A stretch of DNA of 46,056 nucleotides from DATJIG01 sp035493495 (GTDB lineage Bacteria; Pseudomonadota; Alphaproteobacteria; SMXQ01), in NCBI GenBank assembly GCA_035493495.1, contig DATJIG010000100.1, forward strand, positions 1-46,056, written 5' to 3'. The first letter of the stretch is position 1, and the number at the start of each line of letters is the position of its first letter. The notes under the pieces are model-generated. The model was not told the origin of the DNA and did not search any database. It worked only from the letters and a program-made list of their open reading frames with translations. A program made the translations under genes and the position numbers. This document shows positions 7,855-16,665 of this stretch, in pieces.

Positions 7855-8952
7855 TCAGGACGCGAGCGCGCGGCAGCTCTTGGCGGGCAACTGGAAGCGG
7901 ATCGTGTCGCCCTTCTGCACCGAGGTCGTCGGGTGCAGCTTGAGGCGGACCAGGGCATCGCTCACCGCAACCTGGAACTCCATCGCATCGCCGAGGAACG
8001 ACGCCGCGGCGACCTTGCCCTCAAGCACGTTGTTCGATGACGAGGGCGCGTCGGTGCAAAGTCCGATGTCCTCGGGGCGGACCACGACCACGACCTTATC
8101 GCCGATCGCGGCGCCGGTCGGCAGGATGCACTGCAGCTGACCGCTCGAGGTCGCGACTTCACCCAGGCCGTCGCCGTTCGGCGGGCGCGTGATCTTGGCC
8201 TCGAGGAAGTTCGTGAGGCCGATGAAATTGGCGACGAACCGCTGCTTTGGCATGCGGTAGATCTCGACCGGCGAAGCCTCCTGGACGATGTGGCCGCGAT
8301 CCATCACCGCGACGGTGTCCGACATCGTCAACGCCTCGAGCTGATCGTGGGTGACGTACACCGTGGTGATGCCGAGACGCTTCACGAGATCGCGGACCTC
8401 GACACGAGTGTCCTCGCGCAGCTTGGCGTCGAGATTCGAGAGCGGCTCGTCGAGCAGCAGGACCTTCGGCTCGCGAACCAACGCACGGGCGAGCGCGAGG
8501 CGCTGCTGCTGGCCGCCCGACAGGAACGGGGCCGGACGATCCTCGAGTCCGTCGAGCTGGACGAGGTGCAGCGCCTTGGCGACCTTATCCTTGATCTCGG
8601 CGCGGCTGAAGCGGCCGCGCATCTCGCGCAGCGGAAACGCCACGTTCTCGAAAACGTTCATGTGCGGCCAGATGGCGTACGACTGGAACACCATGCCGAT
8701 ATCGCGCTTGTACGGCGGCACGACGATGCGGCGGGTCGACGAGTAGACCACCTCGCCGCCGATCGAGATCTCGCCCTCGGTCGCCTGCTCGAGGCCGGCG
8801 AGACAGCGCAACGTCGTGGTCTTGCCGCAGCCTGACGGCCCGAGCAGCGTATAGAACTGGCCCTTCTCGACGTTCAGGTTGATGCCCTGGACGGCGTGGA
8901 CCGTTCCTCGTTCGCTGTCGTACCGGACGTGAAGGTTGTTGATTGTGATCAT
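7855..8952 (-). CDS. ABC transporter ATP-binding protein, Fe3+/polyamine type
   Basis: A 365-residue ATPase of the PotA/FbpC group. Walker A GPSGCGKT is at 38-45, the signature LSGGQQQ at 144-150, Walker B LLLDEP at 165-170 and the switch His202. A C-terminal regulatory TOBE-type region follows (about 240-365), as expected for this length. The ATG at 8952 overlaps the stop of the permease gene as ATGA, so the longer open frame upstream is rejected. It is the last gene of the long minus-strand operon and would energise the 591-residue permease. The three related binding proteins upstream are the likely substrate receptors. Confidence 0.93.
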   Translation of the reverse strand: MITINNLHVRYDSERGTVHAVQGINLNVEKGQFYTLLGPSGCGKTTTLRCLAGLEQATEGEISIGGEVVYSSTRRIVVPPYKRDIGMVFQSYAIWPHMNVFENVAFPLREMRGRFSRAEIKDKVAKALHLVQLDGLEDRPAPFLSGGQQQRLALARALVREPKVLLLDEPLSNLDAKLREDTRVEVRDLVKRLGITTVYVTHDQLEALTMSDTVAVMDRGHIVQEASPVEIYRMPKQRFVANFIGLTNFLEAKITRPPNGDGLGEVATSSGQLQCILPTGAAIGDKVVVVVRPEDIGLCTDAPSSSNNVLEGKVAAASFLGDAMEFQVAVSDALVRLKLHPTTSVQKGDTIRFQLPAKSCRALAS

Positions 8953-10724
8953 TGTCCCGCTCCCTGAATGTGCGCGCCGCGGCCGAAGCCGATCACGCGC
9001 AAGCCCAGCGTGACCCCAACCATGACGATCATCAATATTGTTCCCATTGCGCCCACGGCTTCGACGTAGCCCTGGTCCCACATGTTCCAGATCACGATGG
9101 CGAGCACCTCGTTCTCGGAACCGTCAGCCAAAATCAATGGCTTACCGGCGGCGCGCACCACGTGAAGCACGGACCAGATCCACACCCCGGTGATGGCGGG
9201 CAGGAGCAGCGGCACGAACACCCGCCACATCACCCGCCACTGACGGGCTCCGCTCATCTTCGCCGCATCTTCGAGGTCCTTATGGACCTGGAGCAGCGCT
9301 GCGTTCATGACGCGCGTGCCGTAGGACATGTAGCCGATGATGAAGGCGATCACGATCGACCAGATGGTGCCGAACAGGCCGACGCCGAGCTTGTCGATCT
9401 GCAGATAAATCCACAGCAGCGCGAGGCCCATCACCATGCCGGGAATGGCGTGGGGAATGAACGCCACCTGATCAAGCACCTTGCGGCCCCAGAACCGGGT
9501 GCGCACAACGACAAGCGAGACTATGAACGAGATGATGACTGTGCCGGTCGCGACGCAGACCGTCATGATGAAGGTGTTCCACAGCATGTGGCCAAGCTGC
9601 TCGGTGTGGAAGATGGTGTCGTAGTTGGCCCACGACATGTTCGCGAACGCCTTGGCCGACGGCGCCTGCAGGAACGGCAGGAACGAGACGTAAGCGAAAA
9701 CCAGGAAGGGAATGATCGTCGACAAGGCCAAGTAGACAATGACCATGGAGAACGCCGGCCACTTCCACACGCCGAGCTTCGAGACCTTCGGCCGGTAGCC
9801 CTTGCCGGTGATGATGGTGTAACGCTCCGACTTGCCGATGACACGGCTGTACATCCATGTCGCCACCACGGCGATGAAGACGTAGGCCATGCCGAGCGCG
9901 TTGGCCTCGCCGTACGCCGGCAGGGCCGACGCCGAGTGAAGCACCGTGTAGATCTTGGTCGAGAACACGTAGATGCCGCTCGGTAAACCGAGAATGCCGG
10001 GAACCTCGAAGCCTTCGAGCACGCTGGTGAACTGATAGATCGTCACCGCGAGAAGGCCCGGGATCATCAGCCCAAGGGTCACCTTGCGCAGCGACGACAT
10101 CGGACGCGCGCCCGAGGTTGCGGCCGCCTCCTCGAGCGCCGGGTCCATCGAGCGCAGGAGCGGCACCAGCATCAGGAATGCGGTCGGCACGGCGCGGAGG
10201 CCCTCGATGAAGATCATGCCTTCGAGGCTGTAGATGTTGAACGGCGCCTTGCTGAGCCCGAACACGTGCATGAGCGCCACGTTGATGAAGCCGATGCGCG
10301 GGCTCGACAGCAGGACCCAGGCCATGGCCTGGAGCATGCCGGGCATCACCAGCGTCAGCGGCACGCCGGCGTACACCCAGATCTTGAACGGCATGTCGGT
10401 GCGCTCGACCAGCCAGGCGAGTGCCGCGGCGATCGAGATGCCAACCAGCGTGCTGCCGACCGCGTAGATCACGGTGTTTCCGAACACCGCGTAGGTGCCA
10501 GGGTCGGTCCAGACCTTGATGTAATTGTCGAGATTGAGCGTCGAGAACGAGAATTCCGACGGCAGGCGCGCGGCGCTGAAGCTGCCAAGCACCAGAAACG
10601 TCAGCGGCACCGCAACCAGCGCGAGCACGACGATGAAGACGACGTAGTTCCACACCGACGCCAGCGCCAGTTTCGGCAGGCGGACCTGGACCCGTTCGAT
10701 ACCGGAGGAGGTTAGGACGCTCAT
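8949..10724 (-). CDS. ABC transporter permease, two fused permease domains (FbpB type)
   Basis: A 591-residue inner-membrane protein with two complete binding-protein-dependent permease units, as in iron(III)-type FbpB proteins. The two EAA loops that contact the ATPase are visible: EEAAATSGARPMSSLRK (about 198-214) and EDAAKMSGARQWRVMWR (about 485-501). Each half has about six hydrophobic helices. One chain can therefore form the whole membrane channel. The ATG at 10724 begins MSVLTSSGIERVQ. It overlaps the ATPase gene by 4 bases and lies 79 bases downstream of the first solute-binding protein gene. In this context it is the single channel for three paralogous binding proteins. Iron as substrate is possible but not favoured by the enzyme genes around it. 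Confidence 0.93.
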   Translation of the reverse strand: MSVLTSSGIERVQVRLPKLALASVWNYVVFIVVLALVAVPLTFLVLGSFSAARLPSEFSFSTLNLDNYIKVWTDPGTYAVFGNTVIYAVGSTLVGISIAAALAWLVERTDMPFKIWVYAGVPLTLVMPGMLQAMAWVLLSSPRIGFINVALMHVFGLSKAPFNIYSLEGMIFIEGLRAVPTAFLMLVPLLRSMDPALEEAAATSGARPMSSLRKVTLGLMIPGLLAVTIYQFTSVLEGFEVPGILGLPSGIYVFSTKIYTVLHSASALPAYGEANALGMAYVFIAVVATWMYSRVIGKSERYTIITGKGYRPKVSKLGVWKWPAFSMVIVYLALSTIIPFLVFAYVSFLPFLQAPSAKAFANMSWANYDTIFHTEQLGHMLWNTFIMTVCVATGTVIISFIVSLVVVRTRFWGRKVLDQVAFIPHAIPGMVMGLALLWIYLQIDKLGVGLFGTIWSIVIAFIIGYMSYGTRVMNAALLQVHKDLEDAAKMSGARQWRVMWRVFVPLLLPAITGVWIWSVLHVVRAAGKPLILADGSENEVLAIVIWNMWDQGYVEAVGAMGTILMIVMVGVTLGLRVIGFGRGAHIQGAGQ

Positions 10725-10803
10725 CTCACATTCCCACTGTTGCCGATGCGGCGGGTAGGTAATCCCGGGGCAGCCCTAGGTATTATCACTCACAGCCACT
10801 TGT

Positions 10804-11961
10804 CTACTTGTTCGCTTTCGCCCGTTCCCAGAGGGGATTCCACGCCTCGAACACGCGGGGCAGGGTCTCCTCCAGCACCACCGGATCGCGGAACGCGATC
10901 TTGCGACCCTCGATCTCGTCGGGAAACGGAATGAATTCCTTGCGGTGCAGCTCCTTGTGCACGGGAGTCGCCTGGTCGGCGTAGTACTGGGCAAGCTGCC
11001 CTTCCTTGCTGAGGAACCAGTTCACCCACAGCTTCGACGCGTAGGGATGCGGGTTCCCCTTGATCATGCTCATCTCGGAGATCGACATCGGCACCGGCTC
11101 CGGGCAATGCCAGCTGATCGGCGCGCCCTTGTCGACATATTGCTTGGTCCGATAGTCGGCCGACGGAATCGCCGCGTAGAACTCGCCGGCGATCACCAGT
11201 GACACGAGCGCATTGTTGCCTTCCTTGCGGAGCTGCGGCTTCAGGTCCTGGAACAGGTGGGTGATGAAGTTCTTGCCCCACTCCTCGCCGTGGCCATCGG
11301 CGACCCACAGGTTGCCGACCCACAGGTTCGGGCGGTCCGACAACGCGAGATGGCCGTTGCGCCAGATCGGATTGGTCAGGAGATCGTCCCAAGTCTTGGG
11401 CAGATCCGCCTTCTTCACCAGGTTGGTGTTGTACGACATGCACCAGTAGCGCATGCGCTGGCCGATCCACAGGCCGTCCTCGTCGCGCATGCCGACCGGC
11501 ACGGTGTTGAAGGTCGGAAGGTCGCGCATGTCCTCGAGCGCGCCCGCCTGCTTGTAGAGCGCGAAGCTGGCGCCGAGGCTGCCCACCAGATCGACGACGA
11601 TACGGCCCGACTGGAACGCGACCAGCGGCTTCATCGTCCGCTCCTGGCGGCTGCCGCGCGAATACTCGTGCCGGATGAACGGATAGCGCTCGAGGAACGG
11701 CGCCACCATCTTGGTGAACTGGCCGGGATCCCAGGTCGCCGAGATCTTGACGACGCCTTCCTTCTTGGCGGCCTCGATCCATTCCGGCGGAACGTTGAGC
11801 TCCTTGTCGATGCCCGAGAGAATCTCGGGATCCATTTTCATCTCCTGGAGCATCTTGGTCGTCGACTTCGGCAGGTCGGCCGCGAACACCGGCAGCGCAA
11901 GCGCCGCGAGAACGACTCCGCCGAGAATCCGATTTCGCCACATCTTCGCGCCCCCGTTCAT
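10804..11961 (-). CDS. ABC transporter solute-binding protein, paralogue 1 of 3
   Basis: A 385-residue periplasmic binding protein of the Fe3+/polyamine-type superfamily. It has a Sec signal peptide (hydrophobic ILGGVVLAALALPVFA, cleavage near residue 27). Blocks shared with the two paralogues in this operon are RYWCMSYNTN (171-180), LRKEGNNAL (244-252), PSADYRTKQY (266-275), GAPISWHCPEPVP (279-291) and NWFLSKEGQ (314-322). The ATG at 11961 overlaps the preceding stop as TGATG; a GTG one codon earlier and an ATG at 11943 (with a G-rich ribosome site) are alternatives. It is the gene nearest the permease and ATPase, so it is the most likely primary receptor. Confidence 0.9.
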   Translation of the reverse strand: MNGGAKMWRNRILGGVVLAALALPVFAADLPKSTTKMLQEMKMDPEILSGIDKELNVPPEWIEAAKKEGVVKISATWDPGQFTKMVAPFLERYPFIRHEYSRGSRQERTMKPLVAFQSGRIVVDLVGSLGASFALYKQAGALEDMRDLPTFNTVPVGMRDEDGLWIGQRMRYWCMSYNTNLVKKADLPKTWDDLLTNPIWRNGHLALSDRPNLWVGNLWVADGHGEEWGKNFITHLFQDLKPQLRKEGNNALVSLVIAGEFYAAIPSADYRTKQYVDKGAPISWHCPEPVPMSISEMSMIKGNPHPYASKLWVNWFLSKEGQLAQYYADQATPVHKELHRKEFIPFPDEIEGRKIAFRDPVVLEETLPRVFEAWNPLWERAKANK

Positions 11962-13103
11962 CACTTGCCGCCCGCGCTGGTCCAGTAGCTGGTCCAGATC
12001 TGGTTCAGCCTCTCGACCTCGCCTTCCTCGGGCTCGCGCGATGCGATCTTCTTACCCTTCAGCTCCTCCGGAAAGGCGAGGAAATCCGGCGTCTGCAGAT
12101 CGCGATGCAACGGCGTCGCGAGGTCGGACTTGTACTGGGCGACCTGGCCCTCCCTGCTCAGGAACCAGTTCACCCACATGCGCGCCGCGTTGGGATGCGG
12201 GTTGCCCTTGAGGATGCCGATCTGCGAGACCGCGAGCGGAACCGGATCGGGGCAGTGCCAACTGATCGGCGCGCCCTTATCGGCGTATTGCTTGGTGCGG
12301 TAGTCGGCAGCGGGAATCGCGATCTGGAACTCGCCGGCCACCACCAGCGACTGCAGGGCGTTCTGGCCCTCCTTGCGGATCTGCGGCTTCGTGACGTTGA
12401 AGAACTTGTCGATGTAGTTCTTCACCCAGTCCTCGCCGTACTCGCCCGACAGCATCAGCAGCCAGAGCTGCGGTCGATTGCTGACGCCGATGACGCCGTT
12501 GTGCCAGCGCGGATTGGTGATGAGCTCGTTCCAGTCCTTCGGCAGCTCGTCCTTTTTCACCAGGTTGGTGTTGTAGGCCATGCACCAGTAGCGCAGGCGC
12601 GAGCCCACCCATGTGCCTTCCTCGGGATCTCCGGTGCCCGGCAGCGGGTTCTTGAAGCCGGGGAGCGGACGCAGATCCTCGAGCGCGTCCACTTCCTGGT
12701 AATAATGCGTGCTGCCGCCGAAGCCGGTGAGGACGTCGGTGACGTAGCGGCCTTCCTTGAGAGCGATCAGAGGCCGCAGCGCGCGGGCGTTGAACTCGCC
12801 ACGGGTGTAGTCGACGCGCACGAACGGGTAACGCTCCTTGAAGGGCGCGACCATGATGTTGAACTGCGCGGGATCCCACGAGCCCAGCACCTTGACCGCG
12901 CCTTCCTTGCGGGCGCCCTCGGTCCACTCCTTCGGGATGGTGAGTTCCCGGTCGATGCCCGCCATCACCGACGGCGAGATCTTGAGGTCCTTCAGCATGC
13001 TCTCGGTGGCTTTGGGCAACGCGTCGGCGGCCACGGCCGGGGCCATCACCCCGACCGCGAGCGCCATGGCGCACACAACAGCTTCAAACCATCTAGAGTG
13101 CAC
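11961..13103 (-). CDS. ABC transporter solute-binding protein, paralogue 2 of 3
   Basis: A 380-residue paralogue of the preceding entry, with the same blocks (RYWCMAYNTN, AADYRTKQYADKGAPISWHC, NWFLSREGQ). The start is GTG at 13103 with GGAG 6 bases upstream; this gives VHSRWFEAVVCAMALAVGV, a good signal peptide with cleavage near AVAADA. The frame is open much further upstream but that part encodes the cupin in another frame. It lies 14 bases after the cupin gene and overlaps paralogue 1 at TGATG. The ligand-pocket-like HCPDPVP segment is conserved, which suggests all three receptors bind related compounds. Confidence 0.9.
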   Translation of the reverse strand: MHSRWFEAVVCAMALAVGVMAPAVAADALPKATESMLKDLKISPSVMAGIDRELTIPKEWTEGARKEGAVKVLGSWDPAQFNIMVAPFKERYPFVRVDYTRGEFNARALRPLIALKEGRYVTDVLTGFGGSTHYYQEVDALEDLRPLPGFKNPLPGTGDPEEGTWVGSRLRYWCMAYNTNLVKKDELPKDWNELITNPRWHNGVIGVSNRPQLWLLMLSGEYGEDWVKNYIDKFFNVTKPQIRKEGQNALQSLVVAGEFQIAIPAADYRTKQYADKGAPISWHCPDPVPLAVSQIGILKGNPHPNAARMWVNWFLSREGQVAQYKSDLATPLHRDLQTPDFLAFPEELKGKKIASREPEEGEVERLNQIWTSYWTSAGGK

Positions 13104-13117
13104 GGCCGTCTCCGATC

Positions 13118-14284
13118 CTAGGACTTCGCTTCCGGGCGCTTGATCGTGTTGCGGACTTCGCCGTACGTCGGCTTCGGCTGCCCGATCGCCACGCCGTTCT
13201 TTCGCAGTTCGTCCGCGTACATGTCGTAGATCCACTCCGGTTCCTGCTCGTACTCGATCTGATCGGGAGCGCCGGCGCCGCCGGTCATGCCGATGCGGAG
13301 CGGATGCTCGGGACTGCCGCCGCGGCGGAGCGCGAGGTAGCGCGCGGGCTCCGGCCCGGTGTTGAAGTGCTGGTGGAAGGTCCACTCCGGCGGGCAGAAC
13401 AGGCTGTTCTCCTTCCAGTCGACCCGGACCGGCTCCATGCCCTCCTTCCACAGCAGCGAGTAGCCGGTACCTTTGAGGAGAATGACGTGGGCGCTGGGCC
13501 CGTGGCGGTGCGCCTTCTTGTAGGTGCCGACCTCGAACTCCGAGAGATGGGAGGCCATCGTATGGCCGCTCATCGACATGTGGAACGACTTGGCGCCGTA
13601 GCCGCGGTCCTTCCACTGGATCAGCTTGAAGTTGAGCGTATCGGGGATGAAGTTGGTCCGCACCACCCGGCCGCCGAGCTTGGTGATGCCTTCGTTGAAG
13701 AATCCCTGCTCGCCGGCGAAGCGGTCCTCGAACACGAACGGGTTGTCGAAGACGAACTTCTCGTTGTGGTAGAGGTTCATCGTCAGCGGCGCGTTGGTCA
13801 CCATCAGGATGCGGGCCGGCTCGCTGCCGTTATTGATGTGCTGATAGCTGGTGTTGAGGGGCGGCCCAAACAGGCTGCGCTTGCCCCAGCGGACGATCTG
13901 ACGCGCATGGCCGGGCTGCTCGATGATGGTCTCGCCGCTGCCTTTCACGACGAAGCACCAACTCTCGAACATGTGACGGATCATGTTCGTCTTCTCGCCC
14001 GGCGCGATCTCGATGATGATCGACGTGGTGATGAACGGGTCGGCCAGGTTGACGAATGCGGCGTCGCAGCCGAAGCGCTTCCACGGCGCGAGCTCGACGT
14101 CGTTCATGTCATCGAGGTGGAACGCCTTGTGGATCGGAATGCCCTCGCCCTTCTGCCAGGCGTCGTAGAACGCCGGCGGACGGATGAACTTGCCCTCGCC
14201 GTCACCGCTCTTGCTGCTGAAATTATTGTCGACCTGCGGCTCCGACATATCCGTGCCGTCGGTCGGCATCGCTACATTCGCCAA
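13118..14284 (-). CDS. two-domain cupin protein, paralogue 1 of 3
   Basis: A 388-residue protein with two cupin halves. The C-terminal half carries a likely metal site: GTYKKAHRHGPSAHV with His259, His261 and His266, and FHQHFNTGPEPARYLAL with His304 and His306. In the N-terminal half the equivalent region is HMFESWCFVVKGSGET (104-119), which lacks the clear HxH seen in the C-terminal half. Two close relatives occur at 21361-22479 and 23649-24806. The start is TTG at 14284, with AGGAG 7 bases upstream; ATG at 14269 is the alternative. It sits between the Rieske oxygenase (25 bases) and binding-protein paralogue 2 (14 bases). Dioxygenase, isomerase or ligand-sensing activity are all possible; no function is assigned. 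Confidence 0.85.
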   Translation of the reverse strand: MANVAMPTDGTDMSEPQVDNNFSSKSGDGEGKFIRPPAFYDAWQKGEGIPIHKAFHLDDMNDVELAPWKRFGCDAAFVNLADPFITTSIIIEIAPGEKTNMIRHMFESWCFVVKGSGETIIEQPGHARQIVRWGKRSLFGPPLNTSYQHINNGSEPARILMVTNAPLTMNLYHNEKFVFDNPFVFEDRFAGEQGFFNEGITKLGGRVVRTNFIPDTLNFKLIQWKDRGYGAKSFHMSMSGHTMASHLSEFEVGTYKKAHRHGPSAHVILLKGTGYSLLWKEGMEPVRVDWKENSLFCPPEWTFHQHFNTGPEPARYLALRRGGSPEHPLRIGMTGGAGAPDQIEYEQEPEWIYDMYADELRKNGVAIGQPKPTYGEVRNTIKRPEAKS

Positions 14285-14309
14285 TACCCTTCTCCTTCTC
14301 GATGCTGTT

Positions 14310-15437
14310 TCAAGTGGCGCTGGCGAGCGCCTGCTCGTGATCGGAAAAATTCTTGCCCGCGTCGAAATGGACGATGTCGTCGCTCGCGCCGCGGCGCACG
14401 CCGTGCGGATCGCCTCCTGCGGCGACGGCCTTGATCGAGTCCAGCATCAGCTTGCGCCACATGACGACGCCGCGGTCGGATGTGGCTAAGAATTCGCGGG
14501 TACGATCATGGATCGGGCCCTGGCTCTCCTGCGCCGCGCGGTCCTGATCGGACGATTCGAGGCCCCACCACTCGTCCTCAATGCGCGCCCATTCGCCGCG
14601 CACCGTGCGGTGCATGCCGCGCGACTCCGTCTTGTACGGGCCGTCGGGATGGACGTTCGCCTTGACGTAGAACGTGTAGGTCAGCGTGTCGTCGATCGGT
14701 ACGCGGATGTGCAGGTACTCGCTCGGCCGGGTGCCGACGCGGGCGCCGTGCCGGCGGGTCGTCGATGGGAAGATGTGATGGCTGACGTTGCGCTTGCCGC
14801 CGGGATACTCCGACTGCATGCGGAAGCCGTACCATTTCGGATCCCACCGGGCTTCCGGCCGCTTCATCGCCATCGTCGGGTATACCGACGCGTGCAGCGA
14901 CATGCTGTGGTAGGGATCGACGCCGTTCTCGGCGCGCTGTGCCCAGTTGCAGTGGTCTTCCTTGATCCAGACCGCACGGTCGCAGTCCCGGCGGAACAGG
15001 AGGTCGTACTTCGGCATGTCGGGCGCGGGATCGGGGCCGAGATAGGCGAAGACGAATCCGCCCGCCTCCTGAACGCGCGCATGGCGCTGGCGCACGTCCT
15101 CGTGGAGGCGGCTGCCCGCGGGCTCCGCCGGCATCTCGAGGCAGCGGCCGTCGGCGTCGAGCAGCCAGCCGTGGTAGCAGCAGCGGATGCCGCGGCTTTC
15201 GACACGTCCGAGAGCGAGCGACGCGCGGCGATGCGGACAGGCGATGTCGAGCATGCCGACGCGGCCCGTGCCGTCGCGGAACAGGATGAAATCCTCGCCG
15301 AGCAGCCGCACCGGGACCGGCTTGTTCGTCACCTCGGCCGACAGCCACACCGGCCACCAGTAGCGGCGCAGCATCGAACCGCCGGGCGTTCCGGGTCCGA
15401 CGCGGGTGATCGCCTCGTTGTCCTCACGGGACATCAT
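14310..15437 (-). CDS. Rieske non-haem iron oxygenase, large (alpha) subunit type
   Basis: A 375-residue aromatic-ring-hydroxylating oxygenase subunit. The Rieske centre ligands are Cys67 and His69 (ACPHRRASL) and Cys86 and His89 (CCYHGW). The catalytic iron motif is ENGVDPYHSMSLH, with Asp174 as the bridging residue and His177 and His182 as ligands. Length and start (GTPGGSMLRRYWWPVW) resemble the phthalate-dioxygenase/demethylase branch, which works as homo-oligomers without a beta subunit. The ATG at 15437 overlaps the stop of binding-protein paralogue 3. It hydroxylates or demethylates an aromatic or related ring with O2 and electrons from a reductase. No reductase gene is in the operon; the Rieske domain fused to a VOC domain at 19347-20138 could act as its ferredoxin. 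Confidence 0.92.
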   Translation of the reverse strand: MMSREDNEAITRVGPGTPGGSMLRRYWWPVWLSAEVTNKPVPVRLLGEDFILFRDGTGRVGMLDIACPHRRASLALGRVESRGIRCCYHGWLLDADGRCLEMPAEPAGSRLHEDVRQRHARVQEAGGFVFAYLGPDPAPDMPKYDLLFRRDCDRAVWIKEDHCNWAQRAENGVDPYHSMSLHASVYPTMAMKRPEARWDPKWYGFRMQSEYPGGKRNVSHHIFPSTTRRHGARVGTRPSEYLHIRVPIDDTLTYTFYVKANVHPDGPYKTESRGMHRTVRGEWARIEDEWWGLESSDQDRAAQESQGPIHDRTREFLATSDRGVVMWRKLMLDSIKAVAAGGDPHGVRRGASDDIVHFDAGKNFSDHEQALASAT

Positions 15438-16567
15438 TGGACCTTCTCCCAGAGCGGATTCCAGATATTGAGCAGTTCGTCGTGCAGATCCTCGAGTCCG
15501 GGATCGCGGAACGCGATCGTCTTGCCGGCGATTTCGTCGGGGAACATCAGGAACGTCTTGGTCTGAAGGTCCTTGTGGATGGGCGTCGCGCGATCGGCGC
15601 GGAATTGCGCGATCTGGCCTTCCTTGCTCAGCAGCCAGTTCGCGAACACGCGCGCGGCGTGGATGTTCGGGCTGCCCTTGAGAATCGCCATCTCGGAAAT
15701 CGCCGAAGGGAGCGGGGTCGGGCAGTGCCAGCTCACCGGAGCGCCGCGCTCGACGTAGCGCGCCGTGCGGTAGTCGGCCGACGGGATCGCGGCATCGAAT
15801 TCGCCGGCGATCACCAGATTGAGGACGGCATTCGCGCCCTCCTTGCGGATCTGCGGCTTCACCTCGTTGAACAGCGTCTTGAGGTAGCGGTCGGCCCACT
15901 CCTCGCCGTACATGCCCCACAGCGGCAAGACCCAGAGCTGCGGCAGGTTGGCGAGCGCGAGATGCCCATTGCGCCAACGCGGCTGGGTCAGCAGGTCCTC
16001 CCAGGTCTTGGGAAGCTCCGAGGCCTTCACCTTGTTGGTGTTGTACGACATGCACCAGTAGCGGATGCGGATGCCGATCCAGTCGCCGCGATCACTCTTC
16101 ATGCCGTCGATGACGTTCTTGGAGCTCGGCAGCAGCCGGAGATCGTCGAGCGCATTGGCCTCGATGTAGCGCGGCATGGCGCCGCCGATGCCGGTGACGA
16201 TATCGGCGATGTAGCGGCCTTCCTGGAAGGCGATCAGCGGCCTGAGCGCACGGGCGTTGAAGCTGCCGCGGGTATAGCTGACCTTGATCTGGGGATAACG
16301 CGCGAGGAACGGCGCGCTCAGCGCCTTGAATTCGTCGGCGTCCCATGAGCCGGTGAGGCGCACGTTGCCTTCGCGCTTGGCACCGTCGAGCCAGTCCTTC
16401 GGCACGGCGAGTTCGTTGTCGAGACCGTTGAGAATGGCCTCGTCGAGCTTGAGGTCGGCGAGAATCTTGCGCGTGGGCTCCGGGATGTCGAGCGCGCGCA
16501 CGGGCACGGCCAGCGCGAGCGCGAGCGCTCCCGCCGCCGCCAATATCATCGCCCGCGCCCCGACCAT
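15434..16567 (-). CDS. ABC transporter solute-binding protein, paralogue 3 of 3
   Basis: A 377-residue periplasmic binding protein, paralogous to the two nearer the permease: RYWCMSYNTN, PSADYRTARYVERGAPVSWHC, NWLLSKEGQ and a C-terminal NIWNPLWEKVQ. The signal peptide is MVGARAMILAAAGALALALA with cleavage near VRA. ATG at 16567 is chosen because of the AAGGCAGAGG just upstream; GTG at 16588 is possible. It overlaps the Rieske oxygenase gene by 4 bases (ATGATG). A hairpin (16631-16659) lies upstream of it in the 98-base gap after the M24 gene. It is separated from paralogues 1 and 2 by the oxygenase and cupin genes, which suggests duplication and shuffling inside the operon. Confidence 0.9.
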   Translation of the reverse strand: MVGARAMILAAAGALALALAVPVRALDIPEPTRKILADLKLDEAILNGLDNELAVPKDWLDGAKREGNVRLTGSWDADEFKALSAPFLARYPQIKVSYTRGSFNARALRPLIAFQEGRYIADIVTGIGGAMPRYIEANALDDLRLLPSSKNVIDGMKSDRGDWIGIRIRYWCMSYNTNKVKASELPKTWEDLLTQPRWRNGHLALANLPQLWVLPLWGMYGEEWADRYLKTLFNEVKPQIRKEGANAVLNLVIAGEFDAAIPSADYRTARYVERGAPVSWHCPTPLPSAISEMAILKGSPNIHAARVFANWLLSKEGQIAQFRADRATPIHKDLQTKTFLMFPDEIAGKTIAFRDPGLEDLHDELLNIWNPLWEKVQ

Positions 16568-16630
16568 CCTCTGCCTTCCCAGACCCACGACGGGCGTAGC
16601 CCGCCCGCCGTGTCGCTCCCGTCACTCGTC

Positions 16631-16659
16631 CGCGGCCCTTATTGTTGTGTTGGGCCGCG
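16631..16659 (-). promoter_or_regulatory. intra-operon hairpin between M24 and solute-binding protein genes
   Basis: CGCGGCCC (16631-16638) and GGGCCGCG (16652-16659) pair perfectly over 8 bp around a 13-base AT-rich loop. It sits in the largest gap of the operon, 35 bases after the M24 gene stop. There is no T-tract. Such hairpins often mark mRNA processing or partial termination that sets different levels for binding-protein genes; that role is inference. Confidence 0.4.
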
Positions 16660-16665
16660 ACCGTC

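Noticed and set aside
10725..10803. Possible hairpin between binding-protein 1 and the permease gene
   Set aside because: Only a very short GGGC/GCCC pairing is visible; longer arms do not match.
12105..13121. Plus-strand open frame of 338 codons, with similar ones over the other binding-protein genes
   Set aside because: Antisense shadow of a clear signal-peptide-bearing binding protein; no domain or ribosome site.
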